From contig JAVBNH010000024.1 of assembly GCA_031551635.1 (NCBI GenBank), forward strand, positions 1-50,440: a stretch of DNA of 50,440 bases, read 5' to 3'. Every line of letters starts with the position of its first letter. Positions within the stretch are counted from its first letter, which is position 1. The position numbers were made by a program, and so were the translations under genes. This document shows positions 8,347 to 17,800 of this stretch, piece after piece. This DNA comes from JAVBNH01 sp031551635 (GTDB lineage: Bacteria; Bacillota; Clostridia; Oscillospirales; Acutalibacteraceae). The notes beneath the pieces were generated by a model. That model did not search any database, was not told where the DNA came from, and worked only from the letters and a program-made list of their open reading frames with translations.

Positions 8347-8374
8347 TTATTATTTATTACTTATTACTTATTAC
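8347..8374. repeat. Heptad tandem repeat, TTATTAC x4
   Basis: One TTATTAT and three exact TTATTAC units in register, downstream of the tetR stop codon. Same 7-bp period as the neighbouring arrays with a different unit. Confidence 0.8.
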
Positions 8375-8408
8375 TTTAAACTATTCTCGCCACTCTGACT
8401 CTTGCCTG

Positions 8409-8954
8409 TTATCTGTTGCAGATTCTGTTCCCGATCCCGCCTATAAGCGCGGCGATGTCGGCGGCTTTTTCGCGGTTTTCCTTGTTTATCCACAGCTTGA
8501 GTATATTATAGCTGCCCTGAACGATAAAGCTCGAGACATACTCAAACTGACCCTCGCTGTACTGCTCGCCGAGATAGCTTTTGATAAAATCCTGAATTAT
8601 CGGCATGCTTATCAGCCGCTCGGGAAAATCCTTGTCGATACTATTGTTCAGAAGATGCCGCGTCAGCTCCAGATTCTGCTCTAGATACAAAATAAGATTT
8701 GTAAGCGCACCCAGCTCCGCTTTTTCCTCAAACAGGATAAGGCGGAGCTGGTCTATGAGCTCATTTTCCATGTCCGTGAGCAAGTCGTACTGGCTGCCGT
8801 AATATTTGTAAAAAGTTGTGCGGTTAATGCCTGCCTCCTGACACAGTTCTCTCACGGAAATTTTGTGGATGCTTTCTGTGTTCAGCATTTTTATAAGGCT
8901 CTCCCTAAGCAGACGCTTTGTGAGTTTAACTCTTTGATTTTCATTTTCAGCCAT
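8409..8954 (-). CDS. TetR-family transcriptional repressor
   Basis: 181 residues from the preferred start at 8954 (MAENENQRV), which has GAGG nine bases upstream; a longer frame to 9011 lacks a ribosome site. The N-terminal helix-turn-helix is clear (KISVRELCQEAGINRTTFYKYYGSQYDLL, about residues 31-60), followed by an all-helical ligand/dimer domain of the kind found in TetR_C regulators of efflux pumps. It is divergent from the MMPL transporter, with palindromes in the shared 190-bp region, so it most likely represses that transporter and itself. The inducer cannot be inferred. Confidence 0.9.
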   Translation of the reverse strand: MAENENQRVKLTKRLLRESLIKMLNTESIHKISVRELCQEAGINRTTFYKYYGSQYDLLTDMENELIDQLRLILFEEKAELGALTNLILYLEQNLELTRHLLNNSIDKDFPERLISMPIIQDFIKSYLGEQYSEGQFEYVSSFIVQGSYNILKLWINKENREKAADIAALIGGIGNRICNR

Positions 8955-9012
8955 ATTATCAGTCCTCATTAATAAAACATTTGAAACCTGGGAAAAAAGT
9001 TTACAATTCACA

Positions 9013-9096
9013 GCGACACATGTCGCCGCGATGTTGACCCTGCAACCAGTACAAGCTAAACAGTCGGTTGCTTATTCATCACGTGTCTATTATAAT
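9013..9096 (+). promoter_or_regulatory. Shared tetR/MMPL control region: promoter and inverted repeats
   Basis: The plus-strand promoter TTGCTT (9068-9073), 17 bp, TATAAT (9091-9096) predicts a start near 9103. Two inverted repeats precede it: GCGACA-CA-TGTCGC (9013-9026) and GCAACC (9042-9047) with GGTTGC (9066-9071), the latter overlapping the -35. A CACGTG sits in the spacer (9080-9085). The overlapping inverted repeat is the best candidate TetR operator. Confidence 0.5.
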
Positions 9097-9144
9097 ATCA
9101 CTCAAACTAAAATGTCAAGAAATTTTGGAGTGATACAGCGTTCT

Positions 9145-12100
9145 ATGGATAAACTTGCAGCTTTTATTGTTGAAAAAAGAAAATTGATTTTAATAGTCAC
9201 GGCGGTCTTGCTCATTTGCAGCATTGCCGCGATGTTTTTTGTCGATGTTAATCTGGATATGTCTAAATATCTGCCGAAGGATTCGCTGGCGAAAAAAGGC
9301 GTAAGCGTAATGACGGAGGAATTCGGTGCTCAGAGTGCGATAAACGTTATGTTCAAAGGGCTTGACAGAGCTCAGCAGACAGAAATTCAAAAGGGACTCG
9401 CAGAGATAAAAAATGTTTCCGGTGTGCTTTTTGAGGCGGAAAGTGAGGACTACAACAAAGACGGCAAGTCGCTTTTTGCGGTGAGTCTGGCGGTCGATAC
9501 ATTTTCGAATGAAGCGACCGACACTCTTAACGAGATAAAAGAAAAATACGGTGAAAAATATGATATGTATACCACCGGCGCGGTTGTTGACAGGCAATAT
9601 ATCGGTGTCGGGCTTACAACCGTTGCGGCGGCGCTGGCAATAATACTGTTCATCCTCTTTACGCTCAGCAGCTCCTATCTCGAGCCTCTTTTATTCCTTG
9701 TCGCTATAGGTGTTGCCGTTATTCTGAACAACGGCACGAACGCTCTGCTTCCGGATATTTCAGTTCTGACAAATTCAATCGGAGCGATTCTCCAGCTGGT
9801 GCTTTCGATGGATTATTCCATCATGCTTGTAGACAGATACCATCAGGAGCGGCAGACTAGCCCTGACAAGGGGACGGCAATGAAAAACGCCTTGAAAAAC
9901 GGCTTTCTCGCCATTGCCGGAAGCTCTGTGACAACGATAATCGGACTTCTCTGTCTTGTTTTTATGAGCTTCACAATAGGGCGCGACATGGGAATAGTGC
10001 TCGCGAAGGGCGTGTTTTTCTGCCTTGTCAGCATTTTGTTTGTTCTGCCGGGACTTATTTTGATTTTCGATAAACAGATTGAAAAAACCAAAAAGAAAAC
10101 CCCTGTATTCAAAATGGATAAAATCGCATCCTTCTGTTATAAGGGGCGATATGCGGTTCTATTGGTGTTTCTCGCTGTTTTCGCTGTCGGTTTTATGCTC
10201 AAGGATGATGTGTTGATTGACTTCAGCATGTCCTCGAGAAACCCGGATATACCGGAGGTTGAGGAGACCTTTGCACCGACAAACCCTGTCATATTGCTAT
10301 ACAAGAACTCTGATGAGTCAAAAGCCGCTGATTTAGTGACCTTCCTCGAAAAAAGGGAGGGTGTTAAAAGCGTGAACGCGTATGAAAACACCCTCGGAAA
10401 AGAATTTACCGCTTCAGAGCTTGCCGATTATGTCGGTATGGATGCGTCTATGCTGCAGGTGATTTTTTATAATTATTTTCACGCGGGGGAAATAAATAAG
10501 CTGTCGATGCAGGAATTTATCAGCTATCTCAGCAATGATATAATGAAAAACGAGCAGTTCGCGCGGTTTTTAAATGACGATATCCGCTCTCAGCTTGAGC
10601 AGATGAAGCTTTTCGGCGACAAAAACGAGCTCAGTCAGCCGCGCGGAGCCGCTGAGCTTGCGTCATTGTTCAATATCGATGAGAGCATGATAAACCAGCT
10701 GCTGATGTACTATTACTCAAAGCTTGACTCAGCGGAAACCGACAAAATGACCCTGCCACAGTTTGTGAGCTTTCTTAAAAACGATGTTTCGAAAAACGCT
10801 CAGTTCTCGTCTTATCTGAACGCCGATATGCTCTCGCAGATAGACATGTTCGCGAAATTTACCGACAAAGCCGCGATAAACAAGGAATATTCAGCCGGGG
10901 AGCTCGCGAAGCTTTTTGATATGGACAGCGAGATGATACAGCAGGTGTTCTTCATGAAATATCATGAGGAGGGGAATACAGCCGGGTGGAAAATGAGTGT
11001 CAACGAATTCCTTGAGCTGATACTGCAGGATGTCGCGAAAAACCCTGCTTACGCTTCATATTTCGATTCCGCGACCCTGGAGCAGATTCGGCTGATGAAA
11101 AAAATTGTTGACCTCTCGCTCTCAGGTGATATGCTTGCGAGCGGGCAGATTGCCGAGCTTGTGGGAATGGATACCACTTTGATTAATATGATTTTTCTTC
11201 TCAAGGGTGCTGATGTCACTAATATGACCTTCCCGGATTTCATAGATTTTCTTATAAATGATGTTTCAAAACGTCAGCTGATGTCGGCGTTTTTCGATGA
11301 GGAAACTATGAGCGGGCTCAAGATGATGAAGAGCATGATTGACGCGGCGATGAAGGGCGAAAACCTTGATATCAAACAGTTTTCAGCCCTTATGGGCATG
11401 GAGGAAAGCATGCTGAGCCAGCTGTTTTTCATCAAGTATAAGCCGACAGGTATTGCTGAAGGCTGGACTTTGTCACTTTATGATTTTGTAAGTTATATAC
11501 TCACGAATATGTCGGGTAACACTCAGTTCTCGCAGTATATGGACGCCGCGGCGCTCTCGCAGCTAAAAACTGTTAAGTCTCTTATGGACGGCGCCTTGAC
11601 GGGCAACGCCTTTGATTATTCCGAAATAGCGAGCATGACAGGCATGGACGCGGCAACGCTCAAGCCGCTTTTCCTGTACCGCCAAAGCCTTTACGGCGAT
11701 ACAAGCGGCTGGAAAATTTCACTTGAAGCTTTCATTAATTTTATTATCGATGATGTCGCGAAAAATGAGGAATATAAAAGTATGTTTTCGTCTGATATAC
11801 TCTTAATGCTGTCGTCTGCGAAAACCATGATTGACGCTGTTACCGGCGACGCTCTTTTCACACCTGCGGAGCTTTTTGCCGCCCTGCCGCTTGATTCGGC
11901 GGCGATGGACGAGAGTATGCTGGAGCTGGTTTTTCTCTATATAAACAGCATAAAAAATGCCGACAATACATCAAAACTGACGATTTACGGCTTTATGAAT
12001 TATATATCCGATGTTGTGCTGAAAGACAGCCGTTTTGCAGCGTTCTTTGATGAAGAAATTCAGCGGGAGCTCAGTGACGCGAAAGGCGAGATTGAAAAGG

Positions 12101-12840
12101 GTAAAAATCAATTAATCAGTAAAAATTATTCCCGCATAGTAATAAACACGACATACAAAGAGGAATCGGAAGGGATATTTTTGCTCATAGACGAGCTTTA
12201 TGCGAAGCTCAAGGAATTTGATTCGGCATATCTTGTCGGAAATTCACCTGTCGCTCACGAGATGAAGGCTACCTTTACAAAGGAGCTTAATTTTATCACA
12301 GTGCTGACAATACTGTCGGTGTTTCTCGTTGTCGCCATCACCTTCCGCTCAATAGCTGTCCCCGCAATACTCGTGATGCTCATACAGTGTGCGGTTTTCA
12401 TGACCACGGCGGCGGCGTATTTTCAAGGCACAGGCACATATTATGTCGCGATGCTCATTGTTCAGGCGATTTTAATGGGCGCGACCATAGACTACGCCAT
12501 TTTATTCACTGAATATTACCGCGAAAAGCGTAAATTCGAGGACAAAATCGAAGCGCTGAAAAATGCGTTCAAGGGCTCGATTATGACCATCGTGACCTCC
12601 TCGTCGATACTCTGCCTTGTCACCCTTGCAGTAGGGGTTGTCATCAAGGACCCCACTACCTCGCAGGTTTGCCTGACCATATCAAAGGGCTGTTTCTTCG
12701 CTGTAGTCCTTGTGATTTTTGTGCTGCCCGCGCTGCTGGCGGTGTTTGACAGGTTAGTAGTTAAGAAAGAAAAAAAACGTGTGAAAAATAAGAAGCTGAA
12801 AATTGAAAATGAGGTAACGGGACAAATTATTGCAGATTAA
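9145..12840 (+). CDS. MMPL-family RND transporter with seven tandem ~80-aa repeats
   Basis: The frame is open from 9031, but the promoter TATAAT at 9091-9096 excludes that start. ATG 9145 (MDKLAAFIVEKRKLIL) is the usual family N-terminus with GGAG 14 bases upstream; ATG 9112 is an alternative. About 1231 residues. Two MMPL halves each show a helix, an extracytoplasmic part, then a five-helix bundle with the GAxxDYAI/LSMDYSIML proton-relay-type segments. Between the halves, from about 10400 to 12120, lie seven repeats of ~80 residues with the recurring pattern hydrophobic-GMD-hydrophobic, LxxFhxFhhxDVxKNxxFxxYh. Such pumps export lipids or hydrophobic compounds; the substrate is not evident. 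TetR is divergent upstream. The 3' end overlaps the convergent hydrolase gene by 14 bp. Confidence 0.85.
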   Translation: MDKLAAFIVEKRKLILIVTAVLLICSIAAMFFVDVNLDMSKYLPKDSLAKKGVSVMTEEFGAQSAINVMFKGLDRAQQTEIQKGLAEIKNVSGVLFEAESEDYNKDGKSLFAVSLAVDTFSNEATDTLNEIKEKYGEKYDMYTTGAVVDRQYIGVGLTTVAAALAIILFILFTLSSSYLEPLLFLVAIGVAVILNNGTNALLPDISVLTNSIGAILQLVLSMDYSIMLVDRYHQERQTSPDKGTAMKNALKNGFLAIAGSSVTTIIGLLCLVFMSFTIGRDMGIVLAKGVFFCLVSILFVLPGLILIFDKQIEKTKKKTPVFKMDKIASFCYKGRYAVLLVFLAVFAVGFMLKDDVLIDFSMSSRNPDIPEVEETFAPTNPVILLYKNSDESKAADLVTFLEKREGVKSVNAYENTLGKEFTASELADYVGMDASMLQVIFYNYFHAGEINKLSMQEFISYLSNDIMKNEQFARFLNDDIRSQLEQMKLFGDKNELSQPRGAAELASLFNIDESMINQLLMYYYSKLDSAETDKMTLPQFVSFLKNDVSKNAQFSSYLNADMLSQIDMFAKFTDKAAINKEYSAGELAKLFDMDSEMIQQVFFMKYHEEGNTAGWKMSVNEFLELILQDVAKNPAYASYFDSATLEQIRLMKKIVDLSLSGDMLASGQIAELVGMDTTLINMIFLLKGADVTNMTFPDFIDFLINDVSKRQLMSAFFDEETMSGLKMMKSMIDAAMKGENLDIKQFSALMGMEESMLSQLFFIKYKPTGIAEGWTLSLYDFVSYILTNMSGNTQFSQYMDAAALSQLKTVKSLMDGALTGNAFDYSEIASMTGMDAATLKPLFLYRQSLYGDTSGWKISLEAFINFIIDDVAKNEEYKSMFSSDILLMLSSAKTMIDAVTGDALFTPAELFAALPLDSAAMDESMLELVFLYINSIKNADNTSKLTIYGFMNYISDVVLKDSRFAAFFDEEIQRELSDAKGEIEKGKNQLISKNYSRIVINTTYKEESEGIFLLIDELYAKLKEFDSAYLVGNSPVAHEMKATFTKELNFITVLTILSVFLVVAITFRSIAVPAILVMLIQCAVFMTTAAAYFQGTGTYYVAMLIVQAILMGATIDYAILFTEYYREKRKFEDKIEALKNAFKGSIMTIVTSSSILCLVTLAVGVVIKDPTTSQVCLTISKGCFFAVVLVIFVLPALLAVFDRLVVKKEKKRVKNKKLKIENEVTGQIIAD

Positions 12841-13603
12841 TTTCATACACAGCAAGCTGTAAACCCGTGTCATTCATTCTCATAGCCCAGCCGCCATCAG
12901 GCGAAACGATTCCGCCGTAGGAGGAATTAGGGTTTTCCACCGGCGCGGCATTGTCTACCGTTGCAATCCATACCCCCGAGTTCTGCGCCCTGAGAATCAG
13001 ATTGGCTTCATGGAAATTTTTGCAGTAATACTGCGAATTATACGAGTTGTCCCTGCCTCCGTTGACGGCGTGAAAGATGATTTTCGCGCCCAAATCGGCG
13101 AGTATACGCGTGAGGTGACTGTCGGGCATATATGTGCAGCCGGGATTCGCCCACAAATCGTTGCAGATAAGCCCTGCGACAGTGACACCTTTAAATGTGA
13201 AGGTTCGCAGCGGCGCGGTCTTGAAATAGCTGATTTCCTCGCGAGTGTCGCCCGGTTTTCCGCACAGCAGGGTCTTTGTATGTGCTCCGAGATAAGTGCT
13301 GTCCGTGTCATAAAAACGAATCTCGTTATAGCAGCCGTCATGCTCAAAAAAAGCCGTGCCCAGAGCAAGCCCAAGCTTGTTCGCGGCGGCTTTTTCACAT
13401 ATGAGAGCGAGGTATTTCTCAAGCTCTGTTTGCGAAAAGCGGTTGTGGTAGCCGCTGAGCGAGCCTTCAGGAGTGAGCAGAATATCAGCCTTTTCCCCGG
13501 CGGCATAATCAAGCGCCATATCGATATTTTTATAATTTTTCTCAATGCTGCCGTCGTCAACCGGCAGCTGCGCAAGGGCGATTTTTATTGTAATGCCCAT
13601 CAT
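12827..13603 (-). CDS. Carbon-nitrogen hydrolase (nitrilase superfamily)
   Basis: The start at 13603 (MMGITIKIALAQ) is preferred because AGGAG lies five bases upstream; the frame is open further but would overlap the next gene. 258 residues, normal for the family. The catalytic triad is visible: Glu46 in LLTPEGSLSG, Lys110 in HTKTLLCG and Cys147 in GLICNDLW. The family hydrolyses amide or nitrile C-N bonds in small molecules in the cytoplasm. Motifs do not decide between omega-amidase, N-carbamoyl hydrolase or other subfamilies. The stop codon overlaps the end of the convergent MMPL gene, leaving no room for a terminator. Confidence 0.88.
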   Translation of the reverse strand: MMGITIKIALAQLPVDDGSIEKNYKNIDMALDYAAGEKADILLTPEGSLSGYHNRFSQTELEKYLALICEKAAANKLGLALGTAFFEHDGCYNEIRFYDTDSTYLGAHTKTLLCGKPGDTREEISYFKTAPLRTFTFKGVTVAGLICNDLWANPGCTYMPDSHLTRILADLGAKIIFHAVNGGRDNSYNSQYYCKNFHEANLILRAQNSGVWIATVDNAAPVENPNSSYGGIVSPDGGWAMRMNDTGLQLAVYEINLQ

Positions 13604-13652
13604 ATCGGCTCCTGTATACAGATTAAATTTCAAAAGATATTTTTTTGTGAGT

Positions 13653-14708
13653 TTAACTTTCCGCCTCATCAATCCTGCGTTCTAATAATTCGCGCTCCCG
13701 CTTTAGCTCAAGTTTCAATTCATCCTCTGTCGGCAAATAAATCATATACTTTGAAGCAAACAGATTTCGGTTTTCTGAGAGAACAGAGTATTTTGCCATT
13801 GTTTCATTTTTATCGGTACATAAAATAATACCAATGGTCGGATTATCACCTTTTAATTTTATCTTATCCTCGAAATACCTGACATAAAAATCAATTTGTC
13901 CAATATCTTGATATGTAAGCTTTTCGGTTTTTAAATCAATCAGTACAAAACATTTTAAAATGTAATTGTAAAAAACAAGATCAATATAGTAATGGTCGCC
14001 TTCAATTGTAATTCGTTTTTGTCGGGCAACGAACGAAAAGCCTTTGCCAAGCTCAAGTAAAAAATCTTGAATTTTATCGATAAGAGCTTGCTCAATATCG
14101 CTTTCTCTATAATCTCTATTTTCTTTTAAATTTAAAAATTCTAAAATGTATGGGTCTTTGAGTACATAAACAGGATCTGTATTTGGTTCAAGTGAATGTA
14201 TCTCTTTTCGAATTTCTTCATAGCCGTTCTTCTGTGTGGCAAGTAAACGTTCATAAAAAAACGAGTTTATTTGACGTTCTAACTGGCGGACACTCCAGGC
14301 TGATTCAACACTTTCACGTGCATAAAATTCACGGCGGATTTCGTCTTCAATTTTTATCAGAAGCCGATAATGCGACCAACTCAAATCGTGCCACAGTGTG
14401 GCACGATTTGGGAACAACCTATAAAATTGACGCATTCGACGCAAGCTACTTTCATTGAAACCTTTTCCAAACTCATTAGTAAGCTGCACAGCTAAATATT
14501 TCAATAAACCTTTACCGTATTCTGCACGCTCACCAATAGCCTCTTCAATCTGTTGACCTATGTCCCAGTATGCGTCAACCATCACAGAGTTGACGACAGT
14601 ATATACCTTCATGCGTGCTTGCTCGAGGGTATTTCGAATACCTTGATATATGTTATTATCCATATCATCAGATTGTAATGACAAAAAAGCATTATTGTTG
14701 CGATCCAT
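13653..14708 (-). CDS. DUF1016/YhcG-family PDDEXK nuclease
   Basis: 351 residues. The N-terminal DUF1016_N part (to ~residue 155) contains LSWSHYRLLIKI and WSVRQLERQI, both hallmarks of the family. The C-terminal nuclease part has the PD-(D/E)xK layout: YYIDLVFYN (Asp) followed by CFVLIDLKTEKL (D-L-K). Family members are often linked to restriction, mobile elements or repair of branched DNA, but the cellular role is not settled. Start: ATG behind GGAGGG. The gene is visibly more AT-rich than mfd and the hydrolase on either side, and is flanked by short broken frames (14733-14866), both signs of acquisition. It contains a perfect 29-bp palindrome (14382-14410). Confidence 0.88.
   Translation of the reverse strand: MDRNNNAFLSLQSDDMDNNIYQGIRNTLEQARMKVYTVVNSVMVDAYWDIGQQIEEAIGERAEYGKGLLKYLAVQLTNEFGKGFNESSLRRMRQFYRLFPNRATLWHDLSWSHYRLLIKIEDEIRREFYARESVESAWSVRQLERQINSFFYERLLATQKNGYEEIRKEIHSLEPNTDPVYVLKDPYILEFLNLKENRDYRESDIEQALIDKIQDFLLELGKGFSFVARQKRITIEGDHYYIDLVFYNYILKCFVLIDLKTEKLTYQDIGQIDFYVRYFEDKIKLKGDNPTIGIILCTDKNETMAKYSVLSENRNLFASKYMIYLPTEDELKLELKRERELLERRIDEAES
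14382..14410. repeat. Perfect 29-bp palindrome inside the DUF1016 gene
   Basis: CAAATCGTGCCACA (14382-14395), one central base, TGTGGCACGATTTG (14397-14410). It encodes part of the segment FPNRATLWHDLSW, which keeps the family's normal length, so it is not an inserted peptide. Confidence 0.9.
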
Positions 14709-14886
14709 TTTTAACCCTCCTGTTCACCTTTGTTAAATTTTATTTGTAATACCCCTTACAGATACATATTTCGATTTTACCATAATATTTACTCCTCAAT
14801 CAATTCGTGCTCAGCCATATTAACACCGGCATCGGCGTCTGCTTTCACCTTCATGAGGTGAGACATATTGCTTTTATATAAATTTA
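14709..14886 (-). other. Region between mfd and the DUF1016 gene with two broken short frames
   Basis: On the minus strand 14789-14866 reads a 25-codon frame (ending AEHELIEE) and 14733-14783 a 16-codon frame, both without full ribosome sites. The first has the composition of a real protein end. They may be the remains of genes that arrived with the nuclease gene. No promoter was identified with confidence. Confidence 0.3.
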
Positions 14887-17800
14887 TTAGCTTTCGAGAT
14901 AACCCAAAGTCTCCCTCAGCGTATCAAGTGTCGACTGGTTCGGCGCTTTTTTCACGCTGATATACTGCTTTGCGCTTGCACTGACAAGGATTCTGCCTCT
15001 CATATTCGCCGCGAGAACAGCCACTCGCTGCCGGTCGATAAGAGAGCAATACAAGAGAATATTCTCCTCGCGCTGACCGATTTCATATATATCAAGCCCC
15101 GCTGCGATATTTCTCAGCAGCGACACCTGAATGAGCCCCCTGACGCTTTCCGGCGGCTCGCCGAAACGGTCGATTAACTCGTCAAGCACATCCGCCGCGT
15201 CCTCCTCGGTTCTCACATCGGCAATCCTGCGGTAAATGGCAAGCCGCTGCGGCACGCTTTCAATATATTTTTCCGGAATATGTGCGTTGATTTGAATATC
15301 CACAAGGCAGTCCTTGCGCGGCTTGGCGCTCTCATCGCCCTTTTGCTCGCCAACAGCCTCAGCGAGTAGCTTGAGATACATATCATAACCCACTGATTCC
15401 ATATGACCGTGCTGCTGAGCGCCCAATAGATTACCCGCACCCCTGATTTCAAGGTCGCGCATGGCAATTTTGAAGCCCGAGCCGAATTCCGTAAATTCCC
15501 TTATGGCATTTAGTCTGTGCTCCGCAATCTCCGTGAGTGCTTTTCCGCGCTCAAAGGTGAAATAGGCGTAAGCGCGTCTCGCGGAACGCCCGACGCGTCC
15601 GCGAATCTGGTGAAGCTGCGCGAGACCCATATTGTCAGCATTCTCGATTATCAGTGTGTTCGCGTTTGGTACATCAACGCCTGTTTCAATAATCGTCGTG
15701 CACACAAGAATGTCTATCTCACCCTCGAGAAGATTCCGCCATACATTGCTCAAGTCCTCCTCAGCCATCTTGCCGTGACCTACGCCGATACGCGCGTCAG
15801 GCAAAAACTGCTTGATGGACGCGACAACCCTGTCAATAGTCTCAATGCGGTTGTGAAGATAATAAACCTGACCGCCGCGCCGCAGCTCCTTGGCGATAGC
15901 CTCCGCGAGTATAGCCATTTCATGCTCTATAACATAGGTCTGCACGGGATACCTGTCCTGTGGAGCTTCCTCAATGACCGACATATCGCGGATTCCGCTC
16001 ATGGCCATGTTAAGAGTGCGGGGAATAGGTGTCGCTGAAAGAGTGAGAATGTCAACTCCCGGGAACATTTCCTTGAGATGTTCCTTTTGCGCCACGCCGA
16101 ACCGTTGTTCCTCGTCGACAACCACAAGCCCCAGGTCACGGAAGCGTATATCCTTTGAAATGAGGCGGTGAGTACCGACAATAATGTCTACCGCGCCGCG
16201 GCGTATATCGTTTATGATTTTTTCCTGCTGCCGCGCGGTGCGGAAGCGTGAGAGCATTTCGGACTGAATCGGGAAGCCCTCAAAGCGTTTCAGAATAGTC
16301 TGGTAGTGCTGAAGGGCGAGAATAGTCGTCGGAACGAGAATCGCGCACTGCTTGCCGTCCGCGATACATTTGAATGCCGCTCGCAGTGCAACCTCAGTTT
16401 TCCCGAAGCCGACATCGCCGCAAAGCAGTCTTTCCATGGGGTAGGGCTTTTCCATGTCGGATTTAATTTCCCTGATACACCTGAGCTGGTCGTCAGTTTC
16501 GTCAAACTCAAAGCGGTTTTCAAAGTCGTTCTGCATGTCAATGTCAGGTGAAAACTGAAAACCGGGAGTGTTCAGGCGTTTGGAATAGAGCTTTATAAGG
16601 TCGTCCGCCATATCCTTGACGGCGGCTCGTACCTTGGATTTCGCTTTTTCGAAGTCCTTGGAGCCTAGGCGGCTGATTTTTACGCCCTTGCTGCTCTCGA
16701 GCGCGGGACCGATATATTTTGAAATTAAATCGAGCTGGGTCACAGGCACATATAAAACATCGTTCGCGGCGTATTTTATCTTAATATAATCCTTGGCGAC
16801 ATTACCGACATTCATGCTCTGGATGCCGTCGAAAATGCCGATTCCGTGGATTGAATGGACGACAAAATCACCTTTTTGCAGCTCCTCAAGCGAATTGAAG
16901 CTGTCATTGGCTTTATAATGCTTGCGCGGAGCTTTTTTTACTGCTTCGCTCTGCCTGCCATAGCTGATGATTTTTGCCTTAATTGTGGAATATTCAAGCC
17001 CGGCTGAGAATGAGCCGGGTAAAATATTGACGGAGGTTTTGCTGAAAACGGAGGGGATTTTCGAATAGTAAACGCTGTTAAGTCCTTCCTCCAGCAAGTC
17101 CTCGCAGAAGGTAGACGCGGCTTTTTCAGTACCGGCAAAAACTACGGTGCAGCAGCCCCTGCCGAGCGCCGGACGCAGATCCTCAAGCAATGAGGAGAGT
17201 GTTCCGTTCCAGTTGGGTGATTGTTGGCAGTTGAGTGTTGTCAGCTCCCTTACAGGCACATCAAAGCTTCCGCGCGCGAAATTATCAAGGAAAATCGCAC
17301 CGCTTGTTTCATAATAAGAAGTAAGTTCCGAAAAGGTTAAGGCGTATTTATCAAGCCCCTTACACAAAAAACCGTCCTCAAAAAGAGCCTTTATCTCTTC
17401 ATTGAGAAGGTTTATCGAGGCGTTTGCGCGTTCCTTTATCAGCGATGTTTCGCAGGCAAAAAGCAAATCGTCCGCGCAATAATCAAAAATTGTGGCACAG
17501 CGCTCATAGGCAAGGGGGAGGTATTTGTCGGTTGAGGCAAGTCTCACACCGTGGGATAATAAATCCAAATCCCTGCCGAGGATTTCCTTTGCCTTCTGCG
17601 AGCCTTTTCCCTTGACACCCTCTATGTAGGAGGATATTTTTTCACTTAGCGCTGTTTCACTCTCAAAGAGAATTTCGGTTGAGGGTATGATTTTCACCGA
17701 CTTAATAGCTTCGGTTCTGCGCTGGGTGAGAGGGTCGAAATACGAGATTGAGTCTATGCTGTCGCCCCAGAATTCAATTCGAACCGGCTCCTTCGCGCCG

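Noticed and set aside
8136..8374. CRISPR array
   Set aside because: The units are 7 bp with no spacers, and no cas genes are in the window.
12775..12825. A further heptad array at the end of the MMPL gene (AAAATTG/AAAATGA-like)
   Set aside because: Only two imperfect units, inside coding sequence; too little to call.
13010..13828. 272-codon open frame antisense to the C-N hydrolase and DUF1016 genes
   Set aside because: It overlaps two genes with intact family motifs, has no recognisable domain, and its composition is that of a mirrored reading frame.
14382..14410. The DUF1016 palindrome as an inserted mobile peptide-coding element
   Set aside because: The encoded segment has the same length as in other family members as I remember them, so nothing was inserted.
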